This document shows, in pieces, positions 45,204 through 53,050 of a stretch of 64,000 nt of DNA. Under the pieces are notes generated by a model, which had not been told where the DNA came from, did not search any database, and saw nothing but the letters and a program-made list of their open reading frames with translations. This DNA comes from Arthrobacter sp. UM1 (lineage in GTDB: Bacteria; Actinomycetota; Actinomycetes; Actinomycetales; Micrococcaceae), in the NCBI RefSeq assembly GCF_020483305.1, contig NZ_JACWAB010000001.1, positions 310,001-374,000 of the forward strand. The letters run 5' to 3'. Made by a program: the position numbers and the translations under genes. Within the stretch, counting starts at the first letter, position 1; each line of letters opens with the position of its first letter.

Positions 45204-46555
45204 TGTCCGTGAACACGTCGAGGACCTTGTACTGGTCCAGCACCGTGTCCATGGCCGTCACGGCTCTGTTCATCTCGCAGTCCAACGACTTCATCCTCGT
45301 CAAGACACTCGCGGGCACGCCGAGCGACGTCGGGGTGGCCAACGCCCTCGAGACGGCCGCCTTCCTCGTCCTCTCCCTGCCCGCAGGGCGGCTGCTCGTT
45401 CGCTGGCGAACCGCCTCGATCCAAGCGGTCACTGCTGCGGGTGACGCTCTTCTCCTCGCGGTGCTGCTCGGGGCTCTCGTGCAGGGGACGCTCACCGTCC
45501 CGCTGCTCTGGACTCTGTCCGCTGCCGCCGGCGTGTTCGCGGTTGCGCACGGCATTGCGTCGTCGTCCATGGTCAGCCGCATGTTCGAGGAATCGCTCCT
45601 GGCCAAGGCCGCGTCCCGGCGGAGCGCCCTCGTCCAGACCTGCGGCATCGTGATCCCGGCACTCTCAGGACTGACCTTGGAGGCAGCCGGGCCCTCGCCG
45701 CTCGTGGCTGCGGCTCTGCTGCTCGCCTCCCTGTCCGCCGTCCTCATGCTCCGGCTTCGGACGGGAGAGCCGAAGCCGGAGGAGATCGACTCTGACGGCG
45801 CGGCGGCTCGTAGGGACGGAGACCAGGGCTCGCCCAGCCGCCAGGGAAGGGGCATCGTCCAAGGTCCCCGCGGGCGCCAGCTCCTTGCGCTCTCGGCCGC
45901 GCTGCTGCTCTCCAATTCGGGGCTCGCGCTCGGGAGCAGCGTGACCACGGTCTACGAGAACCGGATTCTCGGCCTGGGCTTCGACGCGATCGGCGCGGCG
46001 GTGGCCGCCGGCGCGGTGGGTGGTGTGCTCGGGGCCCTCGCCGCGGAGCCGCTCATGGCGCGGATCAGCGGGCGCGTTCTCCGCAGCGGAACCTGCGCGG
46101 TCCTCGGGCTCTGCGTCGCAGTCCTGTGGGCCGCGGCGGACACGGGGGAGCTGGCCTTCTGGGCCGTGGCGGGGCAGTCCGCCCTGTACGGCTTCGTCAT
46201 GTCCGTCTTCAACGTCGCGATCTTCACCTGGGCCAGCACCGCCTTTCGAGGTCGCGAGACTCCACGGGTCATGGGGCTGCTGCAGACGGTCGGGTACGGG
46301 TCCGTGCCCGCAGGCGCTCTGGCCGGGGGAGCGCTCGGCGACGTGATCGGTCCTCGGCAGACGCTGCTCGTCTGGCTTGTGCTGGTCCTCGCGGCGCTGG
46401 CCGTCGCCCTGCTCCCGGTCGGCCGCGAGGAGTCCGGAGAAACGCCGTCGGAGGCCCGTGGTTCGGAGGCGGCTCCCGCGCCTGGTAGAGTTGATCGAGT
46501 TGCTGACGGAGGCTCCCGGCCTTCGGAATCACCACCTGCGCGGGTGGCGGAATAG
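45203..46555 (+). CDS. MFS family transporter, 3' end overlapping a tRNA gene
   Basis: 450-aa major facilitator protein with about twelve hydrophobic segments and a charged central loop (about residues 185-225). The opening (NDFILVKTLAGTPSDVGVANAL) resembles drug-efflux MFS proteins of the MdfA/EntS group; substrate unknown. The last ~35 residues are not transporter-like: they are the translation of the promoter and first 18 bp of tRNA-Leu copy 2, where the stop TAG lies (46553-46555). The gene may therefore have lost its original end when the tRNA copy arrived. Confidence 0.85.
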   Translation: MSVNTSRTLYWSSTVSMAVTALFISQSNDFILVKTLAGTPSDVGVANALETAAFLVLSLPAGRLLVRWRTASIQAVTAAGDALLLAVLLGALVQGTLTVPLLWTLSAAAGVFAVAHGIASSSMVSRMFEESLLAKAASRRSALVQTCGIVIPALSGLTLEAAGPSPLVAAALLLASLSAVLMLRLRTGEPKPEEIDSDGAAARRDGDQGSPSRQGRGIVQGPRGRQLLALSAALLLSNSGLALGSSVTTVYENRILGLGFDAIGAAVAAGAVGGVLGALAAEPLMARISGRVLRSGTCAVLGLCVAVLWAAADTGELAFWAVAGQSALYGFVMSVFNVAIFTWASTAFRGRETPRVMGLLQTVGYGSVPAGALAGGALGDVIGPRQTLLVWLVLVLAALAVALLPVGREESGETPSEARGSEAAPAPGRVDRVADGGSRPSESPPARVAE

Positions 46556-46623
46556 GTAGACGCGCTAGCTTGAGGTGCTAGTCCACGTATAAGTGGGTGG
46601 GGGTTCAAGTCCCCCCTCGCGCA
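46538..46623 (+). tRNA. tRNA-Leu(GAG), copy 2
   Basis: Identical to the 86-nt tRNA at 44854-44939. Its promoter (TAGAGT at 46486-46491, followed by TTGATCGAGTTGCTGAC) lies inside the 3' end of the MFS gene; the -35 is weak (TTCGGA). The 5' leader resembles that of copy 1 in TTGCTGAC and CACCT, so the duplicated unit included the leader. A remnant island follows. Confidence 0.95.
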
Positions 46624-46628
46624 CAGAA

Positions 46629-46645
46629 GGGTTCAGATCGAAACT
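46629..46645 (+). repeat. Left arm of a 17-bp inverted repeat flanking the island
   Basis: GGGTTCAGATCGAAACT, 6 bp after tRNA-Leu copy 2. Its exact reverse complement lies at 49512-49528. GGTTCAGATC occurs again at 46727, so the motif is repeated at this edge. Confidence 0.65.
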
Positions 46646-46662
46646 TCAAGGATCTGAGCTCG

Positions 46663-46698
46663 AAACAATCCCGGCCAAGAAATTGGCCGGGATTGTTT
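46663..46698 (+). terminator. Terminator of tRNA-Leu copy 2
   Basis: AAACAATCCCGGCCAA and its complement: perfect 16-bp stem, GAAA tetraloop, then GTTTTCC. Confidence 0.9.
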
Positions 46699-46754
46699 GT
46701 TTTCCTTGGCTTCTTGCACTGACTTAGGTTCAGATCACCCGGGAACAAGAGGAC

Positions 46755-46919
46755 ATGAAAACCTACGGGGACTACTCCCTGGCCCTGCATGAGCAGCGCA
46801 ACTCCATCGAGGCCGACCCTGCTCTCACAGACGAAGTTCGGCAAGTGCTCGTAGCCGGACTGGAACAGACCTTCAAGGCCATGCAGGCCCTGCCAGCGGC
46901 CCGACGGGTCCTTGGCTGA
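46755..46919 (+). CDS. Small island protein (54 aa), function unknown
   Basis: Begins MKTYGDYSLALHEQRNS and ends PAARRVLG. No family recognised. It is acidic in the middle and predicted helical. AAGAGG lies just before the ATG, rather close. Composition is AT-richer than the core genome. It is followed 53 bp later by the 225-aa gene on the same strand, so they may share a transcript. Confidence 0.5.
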   Translation: MKTYGDYSLALHEQRNSIEADPALTDEVRQVLVAGLEQTFKAMQALPAARRVLG

Positions 46920-46972
46920 GCTGCACAGGTGAGAGAATAACCGAGTTCACTTTTTTGTGAGGAGAAATAGTC

Positions 46973-47650
46973 ATGTTTGAGACAGAGTTTCAAGGCCCAG
47001 TGGCCATCGCCCAAGGCAGCACCCACGAGGGAGTAGCTGAAGGGGTGCTATGGGCGGATGAACAGATGCGACCCGGGCAGAAAGTCACTTGTTGGTTCCC
47101 CTCTCAAGCAACTTATACAGGGGAGCTGACGCCAAGGAGTCTGGACCGAACCCCAGGCTTCCAAGTCTGTATCAGCAAAGACGTCACGATCCTCAACGCC
47201 TCGGGCCCTGTACTTGCTTTCTACGCGAACCCGAAAGACATCTCCAGGCTGATGGCCACCCGAGACATGACTGCCCTGTGCGTTCTGTATTGGAGTGACC
47301 CCCTAGAGACGTGGTCGGAACTTCTGGGGGCCCAGCGTCTAACGACGCACATTGACCCTACAAGAGGCCTCGGCCGAGAAGAAGAGCCACCTCTGACTGA
47401 CGGCATGATTGAGGCTCTAGACAACACGGGCACCCAGTTGAACCAGAGCAATTCTGTAGACGGCGGATACGAAAAGCGCGACCTGCTGAACGGGCTGAAG
47501 AATCTCAAGACTGAGTACGGGCAGTTGCCGGCATCTCGAATGGCCCAGTGGGCGATGGCTCGTGGATGGAAGCGCGATAACCCTATGCGACTGGAACAGA
47601 TGGTGAAGGACCTGAACGCAGGGAAGCAGCTACGGGCACCGCGGATTTAA
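46973..47650 (+). CDS. Island protein of unknown function (225 aa)
   Basis: No family recognised. The N-terminal ~110 residues look like a mixed alpha/beta soluble domain; the C-terminal ~60 residues (LKNLKTEYGQLPASRMAQWA and onward) are helical and basic, suggestive of a nucleic-acid or partner-binding tail. GAGGAG 9 nt before the ATG gives a strong ribosome site. AT-richer than the core genes and much less codon-biased, so foreign. It ends overlapping the convergent lipoprotein pseudogene by 21 bp. Confidence 0.7.
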   Translation: MFETEFQGPVAIAQGSTHEGVAEGVLWADEQMRPGQKVTCWFPSQATYTGELTPRSLDRTPGFQVCISKDVTILNASGPVLAFYANPKDISRLMATRDMTALCVLYWSDPLETWSELLGAQRLTTHIDPTRGLGREEEPPLTDGMIEALDNTGTQLNQSNSVDGGYEKRDLLNGLKNLKTEYGQLPASRMAQWAMARGWKRDNPMRLEQMVKDLNAGKQLRAPRI

Positions 47651-48004
47651 CCCAGCAGAACTGGTCGGTTGCTGGTTGATCCATTCAGCCTCTTCACGGT
47701 TAGGCCAATAACGGCACATCTGCTGGGACGTGACGGGCCCCTCGGCGATGCGGGTGTTTGCACCGGTTGGTGTAGCCGTGTATGAGCCATGGGCTTCATA
47801 GACCGTCGTAGGCGGATGGCCGGGCATGGAGGCTTCCTCGAATGGCTCTGAGAACTTCACATTCGAGATTGTGTGCTCCCACTTCTTGCCTTCGTTGTAA
47901 TCGACAACACGCGGTAGCGCCGCAATGCAGGTCTTCTTCGCTTCCTGTGTGATCTCTTCGCTCGCATAGCTGCGAGACGGGGAGGGGCTGGGGTCGTCGC
48001 GTCG
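47630..48004 (-). pseudogene. 5'-truncated lipoprotein-like gene remnant
   Basis: An open frame of 124 codons follows a TGA at 48007-48005 without a start. It reads RRDDPSPSPSRSYASEEITQ and onward, then a compact domain with two cysteines (KKTCIAAL, QQMCRYW). A Pro/Ser spacer followed by such a domain is what comes after the lipobox cysteine in actinobacterial lipoproteins. The signal peptide part is gone, so this is probably a truncated gene. Internal starts (GTG at 47860) exist but would drop half the domain. Confidence 0.5.
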
Positions 48005-48122
48005 TCATCCGGTTATCTGCAACCGCGCGACCTTTCCCATCCTTCTTCCCTGTGTCGACAAGGGCTTGACGTTGTTGACAGTGTGTACGACGTAGACACG
48101 TCAGTTACAGGGAAAGCCAAGA

Positions 48123-48935
48123 GTGTCACTGACGTGGAGGAATGGGCGTGCAGGGCCCACACGCCCCATTCCTGGCCCTGACACGAACACCGTCGCCTAC
48201 AACGGGAGCGTGGAACAGGCCTTCTTCCACGACTTCGAGTATTGGGCGAGCGATGATGTGAACGTCCTGGCTCCTCGCGACCACCAGCTCACGCGCATGG
48301 CTGGCCAGTTCCTCTGCGCCATCTTCCGAGGGATGGGCGTCCGCTTCTTCTTCACGGAGAAATGGACGGCAGAGAAGATGAGCAACGATCGAAACAAACT
48401 GCCAGTCAACGCTGAGGGGGCACCGGACTGGGCTGGTATGGCAACCGTCATGGAGGGCATCGTGGATGCCTCGAAGCAATTTCTTGCCGCCCTGTCGACA
48501 GTGCCCTACCGCCCGCGAACCATCAGTGAGGCGTACTGCATCTCGAAAGGCTACGTGGTGACGGATGGGCCTGCACTCACTTTGGTCGGCACGGGGCAGG
48601 GCGCGGTCGGGTTCGTCGCCTTCCACAGCGAGCCTGTGGTCGTCAGCAACAACGCGAAGCTGCTCCGGCCCATTGAAACGCTCACCGAAAACCAGTTGCT
48701 GTTCCTCGACGCAGTGCTGAACGGGCTCAGGTCCCGCTTCTCCTACGGCGACATCGCCAGCATCGGCCGGTGCCTGCGCATGGAGATCAAACTTCCTGCC
48801 GACACTGATGGCCTGCCGGACTGGGCCCGCATGGAGACCCTGATGGATAGCGTGCTCGATCGCGTGAGGGGTCGGGTAGATCAGCTCTCCGCACTTGCCG
48901 CGCTCGATCCGCCGACGGAGGCGGAGGAGGGCTAA
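48123..48935 (+). CDS. Orphan, decayed restriction-modification specificity subunit (HsdS/BcgIB-like)
   Basis: 270-aa protein with two HsdS-type half-repeats. The first holds FEYWASDDVNVLAPR and NKLPVNAEGAPDW; the second holds MEIKLPADTDGLPDW. FWATDDVNVL and KLPVxxxGxPDW are typical ends of target-recognition domains in type I S and BcgI-like B subunits. Both recognition domains look short at their N-terminal sides. The first ~20 codons fall on an imperfect hairpin (48138-48173), so the real N-terminus was probably lost. No methylase or nuclease subunit is nearby. The start is a GTG; the stop overlaps the resolvase ATG (TAATG). Confidence 0.65.
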   Translation: MSLTWRNGRAGPTRPIPGPDTNTVAYNGSVEQAFFHDFEYWASDDVNVLAPRDHQLTRMAGQFLCAIFRGMGVRFFFTEKWTAEKMSNDRNKLPVNAEGAPDWAGMATVMEGIVDASKQFLAALSTVPYRPRTISEAYCISKGYVVTDGPALTLVGTGQGAVGFVAFHSEPVVVSNNAKLLRPIETLTENQLLFLDAVLNGLRSRFSYGDIASIGRCLRMEIKLPADTDGLPDWARMETLMDSVLDRVRGRVDQLSALAALDPPTEAEEG

Positions 48936-49190
48936 TGAAGGTCGGCTACGCCCGCGTGAGCACCCGCGACCAGGGGGCTCCCTGGAGGGCCAGGAGGCCG
49001 CTCTGACGGGCGCTGGATGCTCCAAGGTGTCACGGACCGCCTGAGCGACGCGCGGGCCGACAGGCCCGGCCTGGCGGCTGTGCTCAAGTACCTGCGCGAC
49101 GATGCCGACGAGGTGCTCGACATGGCCCGTCTCGAATGGCTCGGGCGGTCCCTGCCTGAGGCCCTGCGTACGGTCCAGCAGCTACCTTTT
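48935..49190 (+). pseudogene. Frameshifted, truncated serine recombinase (resolvase) remnant
   Basis: Starts MKVGYARVSTRDQ, the N-terminus of Tn3/IS607-type serine recombinases with the catalytic Ser. The homologous reading then moves to a second frame (GSLEGQEAALTGAGCSKV) and to a third (TDRLSDARADRPGLAAVLKY, then LGRSLPEALRTVQQL). Two frameshifts and loss of everything after about residue 80, including the DNA-binding domain, make it non-functional. Confidence 0.75.
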
Positions 49191-49590
49191 CCTGGGTTGG
49201 TCTATGTCAAAACGCTATTACTGAGTGACCCTATTACCCATATGCCGTCCAAGAGAGAACAACCCAGTACAGTCACCTCAGTTACGCACTACACCCATTA
49301 CTGGTAAATCCGCTGTACTGACGTTGCAACAAGAGGTGAGGGATAACGAGTCTTGCCCGCTGCCCTCATCGGGTGAGAATGGGGTGCTCCGGTCTTTCGA
49401 CACGCCGGACTGTTGGGGAAGGTTGCCCACCCTTGTTGGGGAAGGTGTTTCAGAAACCAGAAATCCGGGTTCGATGATGCCTGTGTTTCCAAGGGCCCTG
49501 AGTCGAGGGACAGTTTCGATCTGAACCCACAAGTTGCCTCACAATGAGGCGATTGTCCAGCGGCATTCAGCAAACGCTGACACGGGACAG
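49191..49590. other. Gene-free right part of the island
   Basis: About 400 bp with no supported gene. It contains an 8-bp inverted repeat CAGTACAG / CTGTACTG (49265-49272, 49313-49320), a direct repeat TGTTGGGGAAGGT at 49411 and 49434 (23-bp period), and the right arm of the 17-bp flanking inverted repeat. Composition is AT-richer than the core genome. Confidence 0.6.
49512..49528 (-). repeat. Right arm of the 17-bp inverted repeat flanking the island
   Basis: AGTTTCGATCTGAACCC, the exact reverse complement of 46629-46645. The arms enclose the small genes, both pseudogenes and the specificity protein, about 2.9 kb in all. Confidence 0.65.
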
Positions 49591-49637
49591 AAAAGGGAGA
49601 GGCCCGGAACCGTTCGGTTCCGGGCCTCTCCCTTTTT
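49591..49637. terminator. Bidirectional terminator at the island edge and after the lysozyme gene
   Basis: A perfect 22-bp stem starting AAAAGGGAGAGGCCCGGAAC with a TT loop, flanked by A and T runs, so it works on both strands. It is 32 bp past the minus-strand stop at 49669. Confidence 0.9.
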
Positions 49638-49668
49638 CAATGCCGGGCTCGGCCGGCCGCCGGGCCTG

Positions 49669-51687
49669 TCAGAGCTCCCGGGATCCGGAGAGCGTGTGCG
49701 TGTCCCAGCCGCCCGTGCCGATCTGGCCCTGGTAGCCGGGGACGTCGCCGCGGAAGTCGTACCGGCGGACGTTGCCGGCGTTGTCGCGCACGATCCAGAT
49801 GTTGGATCCGGGCTGTGCGGCGGCCAGCTGGGTCATCGGCGCCCATCCCCAGCCCACGGTCTTCGCCGGGGCGGGCACGAACTGGCCCGAGTTGTAGCGG
49901 CGGTAGACGCGGAGGCTGCCGTCGCCGTAGCGGGCGACGATCTCCTGGGCGCCCGTGCCATCGGTCTGTGCGAGGCGCGGGACCAGGCCACGCCAGCCGT
50001 TGCCGATGACGCCGGTGTAGGCCACCCCGCTGCCGTTGCCGGTGTACCGGCGGAGGGCGCCGGTGGAGTCCACGGCCAGGATGGAGTCGAAGCGGTCGTT
50101 GTAGGCGTACTGCCCCACGGTGATGTCGAGCCCCTGCCAGCCGTTGCCGATGACCTGGGGGCCGGAGAACGAGCCGTCAGAGCGCCCGTAGCTCACGGCC
50201 AGGACGCCGGAGGCCCACTGGGAGACGAGGTCCCGCACGCCGTCGCGGTTCCAGTCCGAGACGTGCACCGAGATGGCGCTCTGCCATCCGCTGCCGGCGA
50301 TCTGGGTGCGGGTGTTGAGGTTCGAGACGCCGTTCGGGTACCGGTAGAGCGCGCCCGTGCCCTTGTCGACGACGGCGAGGTCGTTCGGCCCCAGCGGCTG
50401 ACCGGTCGGGGTGGACGGCGCGGCGGACGCGGTGCCGAGCGGCGTGTACCCGGCGTTGTTCACGAAGCTGCGGAACTGGGCCTGGCTGCCGCCGTACACG
50501 TTCTGGTCGCCGGCGAAGGCGCCGCTGTCCGAGTACTGCCAGATGTCGTAGTCGCGCCAGCCGGTGCCGCCGGGCATGGGGCCGACCTGGCTCGCGTACG
50601 AGGCGAGGTGGAGCGGGGACCGGGAAGCCGAGGGCAGCGAGCCCACGCAGGTGTTCCACCACATGGTCGCCGAGTAGATGGCCGGGTACCGGCCGGTCCG
50701 CTGCTTGTAGCGCTCCTGGAACTGGGTGATCCAGGTCCGCATCTGCTGCTGGGACAGGTTGAAGCAGGAGTTGCCGAGCGCGGGGTACGGGTTCCACTCG
50801 ATGTCCAGGAGACCCGGCATCGTGCGCCCGTCCGCGCTCCAGCCGCCGCCGTTGTCGACGAACCAGTCCGCCTGAGCGGCGCCGCTCGACTGGTTGGGCA
50901 GGGCGAAGTGATAGGAGCCGCGTGCCATGCCGGCGTTGTAGGCGCCGGTGTACTGGGCGCCCCACGCGGGGTTCTTGTAGGCGCCCTGGCCCTCGGTCGA
51001 CTTGACGTAGGCGAACTGGGAGCCCTTGGCCCGCTCCGTGTTGAAGTTGACCCCGGTCTGGAAGCTCGAGACGTCCTGGCCGAGGATGGACCCGGCCTGC
51101 CACGGGGTGTTGCCCATGGGGACGGCCTGCGCGTAGGAAGCCGTCTGGGCGGAGGGAGCGATGAGGTTCTCGCGGAGCGCGGCGACGCTCGAGGACTGCG
51201 ACGCGGTCTTGGCCCCGGCGGGCTTCGACGCCGCACCGGGCGTCGAGGGAGCATCCTGCGCGCCCGAACCGTTCTGCGCGTACTGGCGCAGAGCAGCCTG
51301 ATCGAGGAAGCGGGACTGGCCCATGACGGCGCCGTGCTTGCCGATCTGCGCCTTGAGCGAGCCCTCCTTCGGGGCGGGGACGGCGCCGACGACCTTGTCT
51401 TCCTTGGTCACGTCGGCAGCCGGCTTCGTGTCGCCCGAGGACAGCTTCACCTCGGTGCGGTTGAGGTTCTCGTCAGCGCCCGAGTCCGCCGGCGCGCTCG
51501 GCTGGGAGCTGCTCTTGTCCGCAGGGGAGGACGGCGCAGGCGAGGACGGGGCCGTCGTCGTGCTGGAGGGCGCGCTGGGGGAAGGCGCGGGAGCCGAGGG
51601 AGCGGCTCCCGCCGCACCGCCGGTGGCGGTGGCGACGGCGAGGAGAGTGGTGGTGATGACAAGCGGTGTTCGTTTGAAGAGGTTCAC
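49669..51687 (-). CDS. Secreted GH25 lysozyme-type muramidase with C-terminal repeats
   Basis: 672-aa exported protein. A signal peptide (VNLFKRTPLVITTTLLAVAT, then cleavage near AAGA) fixes the GTG at 51687; the frame is open further up but is not signal-like. A long Pro/Ser/Ala-rich linker follows, then a GH25 domain with ILGQDVSSFQ, GSYHFAL, LLDIEWNPY (catalytic acidic pair) and DIWQYSD. The last ~250 residues are FG-GAP/VCBS-like repeats (DWNRDGVRDLV; NGWQGLDITV) that may bind the wall. It probably cleaves peptidoglycan in remodelling or competition. Confidence 0.9.
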   Translation of the reverse strand: MNLFKRTPLVITTTLLAVATATGGAAGAAPSAPAPSPSAPSSTTTAPSSPAPSSPADKSSSQPSAPADSGADENLNRTEVKLSSGDTKPAADVTKEDKVVGAVPAPKEGSLKAQIGKHGAVMGQSRFLDQAALRQYAQNGSGAQDAPSTPGAASKPAGAKTASQSSSVAALRENLIAPSAQTASYAQAVPMGNTPWQAGSILGQDVSSFQTGVNFNTERAKGSQFAYVKSTEGQGAYKNPAWGAQYTGAYNAGMARGSYHFALPNQSSGAAQADWFVDNGGGWSADGRTMPGLLDIEWNPYPALGNSCFNLSQQQMRTWITQFQERYKQRTGRYPAIYSATMWWNTCVGSLPSASRSPLHLASYASQVGPMPGGTGWRDYDIWQYSDSGAFAGDQNVYGGSQAQFRSFVNNAGYTPLGTASAAPSTPTGQPLGPNDLAVVDKGTGALYRYPNGVSNLNTRTQIAGSGWQSAISVHVSDWNRDGVRDLVSQWASGVLAVSYGRSDGSFSGPQVIGNGWQGLDITVGQYAYNDRFDSILAVDSTGALRRYTGNGSGVAYTGVIGNGWRGLVPRLAQTDGTGAQEIVARYGDGSLRVYRRYNSGQFVPAPAKTVGWGWAPMTQLAAAQPGSNIWIVRDNAGNVRRYDFRGDVPGYQGQIGTGGWDTHTLSGSREL

Positions 51688-51940
51688 AGGCAGAGCTTTC
51701 TGAGATGGGGGTCTCTGGACCGAATCCAGCCCCGCTGGGGGAGTCAAGGCGATCACCGGTCTCGCTCTCCACTGTGACACGATGCCCGCCAACGCGGCAG
51801 AGGTTGGTTGAAGGTCTGAAGGGCGCTTTTCTTTCCTGCCGTTCTCAGATCGTGACCAGCAAGCGGAAGCGGGGGCACAGGCGACATGACAAGATGGAGG
51901 TGCAAGAGACCGGGATCACTTGAGGGTTTCCGGTCACCAG

Positions 51941-52939
51941 ATGAATCGGGGGAGTCCTGTGCTGTTCATTCTCATCGTCCTCGCGGTGATCGCCGTCCTT
52001 CTCTTCTTCTCGCTGTTCATCGTGCGGCAGAAGACCGCGGCCGTCGTCGAGCGCCTCGGCCGCTTCAACCGGGTGGCCATGCCGGGCCTCAACATCAAGA
52101 TCCCGTTCATCGACCAGGTGGCGCAGCGCGTCGACCTCCGCGTCCAGCAGATCGACATGGACATCGAGACGAAGACCGAGGACAACGTGACGGTGCTCGT
52201 CCGGACCTCGGTCCAGTTCGAGGTCGCGGCCACGGACCCGTACAACCCGCACGGCATCAACCCGCAGGGCGTCATGGCCGCCGTCTACTCGCTGAGCAAC
52301 CCCGGCGCCCAGATCCGCACCTATGTGGCGGACGCCGTGCGCGGCAAGGTGCCGAACATGTCGCTCGACGAGACCTTCAGCGACAAGGCGGCCATCGCCG
52401 AGCACGTCTCCACGGAGCTGGCGCAGCGCATGAGCGGCTACGGCTTCCACATCCTCAACACGCTCGTCCCGGACGTGGCGCCGACGGACGCTCGCGTGCT
52501 CTCCGCGATGAACAACGTCATGGCCTCGCTCCGCGAGAAGGAGGCCACGATCAACAAGGCCCAGGCCGAGAAGTCCGCCACGATCATCCGCGCCGAGGCG
52601 GACCGCGACCGCTCCCGCCTCGCCGGTGAGGGCGTTGCCCTCCAGCGCAAGGCGATCGCCGAGGGCCTCGCGCAGTCCGTCCGCGAGATCGGGGACGCCA
52701 CGAACGGCGACGCCGCCAACTCGCTCGCCGTCCTCATGTTCACCCAGCAGGTGGACGCTCAGATGGCCTTCGCCGAGAAGGGCAACGCGAGCACGGTGCT
52801 CCTCCCGCCGGCCGCCGACCAGTTCCAGAACACGTTCGCCTCGATCCAGTCCGCGATCCTCGCCGCGAACGAGTCGAAGGACCACATGGCGGAGCACCGC
52901 CGCTCCAACGGGTCCCACTCTGGTGGCAGCCAGGCCTGA
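51941..52939 (+). CDS. SPFH domain (stomatin/prohibitin-like) membrane protein
   Basis: 332-aa protein with one N-terminal membrane helix (VLFILIVLAVIAVLLFFSLF) and an SPFH/band 7 domain (TAAVVERLGRFNRVAMPGLN, VRTSVQFEV). A coiled-coil with ATINKAQAEKSATIIRAEAD follows. Such proteins oligomerise in membrane microdomains. The start is unsettled: ATG at 51941 matches relatives, while GTG at 51959 has GGGGGAG 4 nt upstream. No NfeD-type protease gene adjoins it. Confidence 0.88.
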   Translation: MNRGSPVLFILIVLAVIAVLLFFSLFIVRQKTAAVVERLGRFNRVAMPGLNIKIPFIDQVAQRVDLRVQQIDMDIETKTEDNVTVLVRTSVQFEVAATDPYNPHGINPQGVMAAVYSLSNPGAQIRTYVADAVRGKVPNMSLDETFSDKAAIAEHVSTELAQRMSGYGFHILNTLVPDVAPTDARVLSAMNNVMASLREKEATINKAQAEKSATIIRAEADRDRSRLAGEGVALQRKAIAEGLAQSVREIGDATNGDAANSLAVLMFTQQVDAQMAFAEKGNASTVLLPPAADQFQNTFASIQSAILAANESKDHMAEHRRSNGSHSGGSQA

Positions 52940-53050
52940 CCGCCTGACAGCAGTCGAGAGCGCCGCGCGTCCGGTCCCCGGCCAGGGGATTGGGGGCGCG
53001 GCGTTCTCTCCGTAGGCTGGCGGGAGAACCGATTCGGGAGGAGCGCAGGC

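Noticed and set aside
44854-46623. Composite transposon bounded by the two tRNAs
   Set aside because: No transposase or integrase lies between them; only the MFS gene and its leader are present.
47796-48008. 70-codon minus-strand frame starting MTTRRPQPLPV
   Set aside because: It is out of frame with the lipoprotein-like domain and has no recognisable content; the other frame carries the coding signal.
49411-49446. attL/attR direct repeat TGTTGGGGAAGGT
   Set aside because: The copies are only 23 bp apart and do not match the tRNA 3' end, so they are a local tandem repeat rather than attachment sites.
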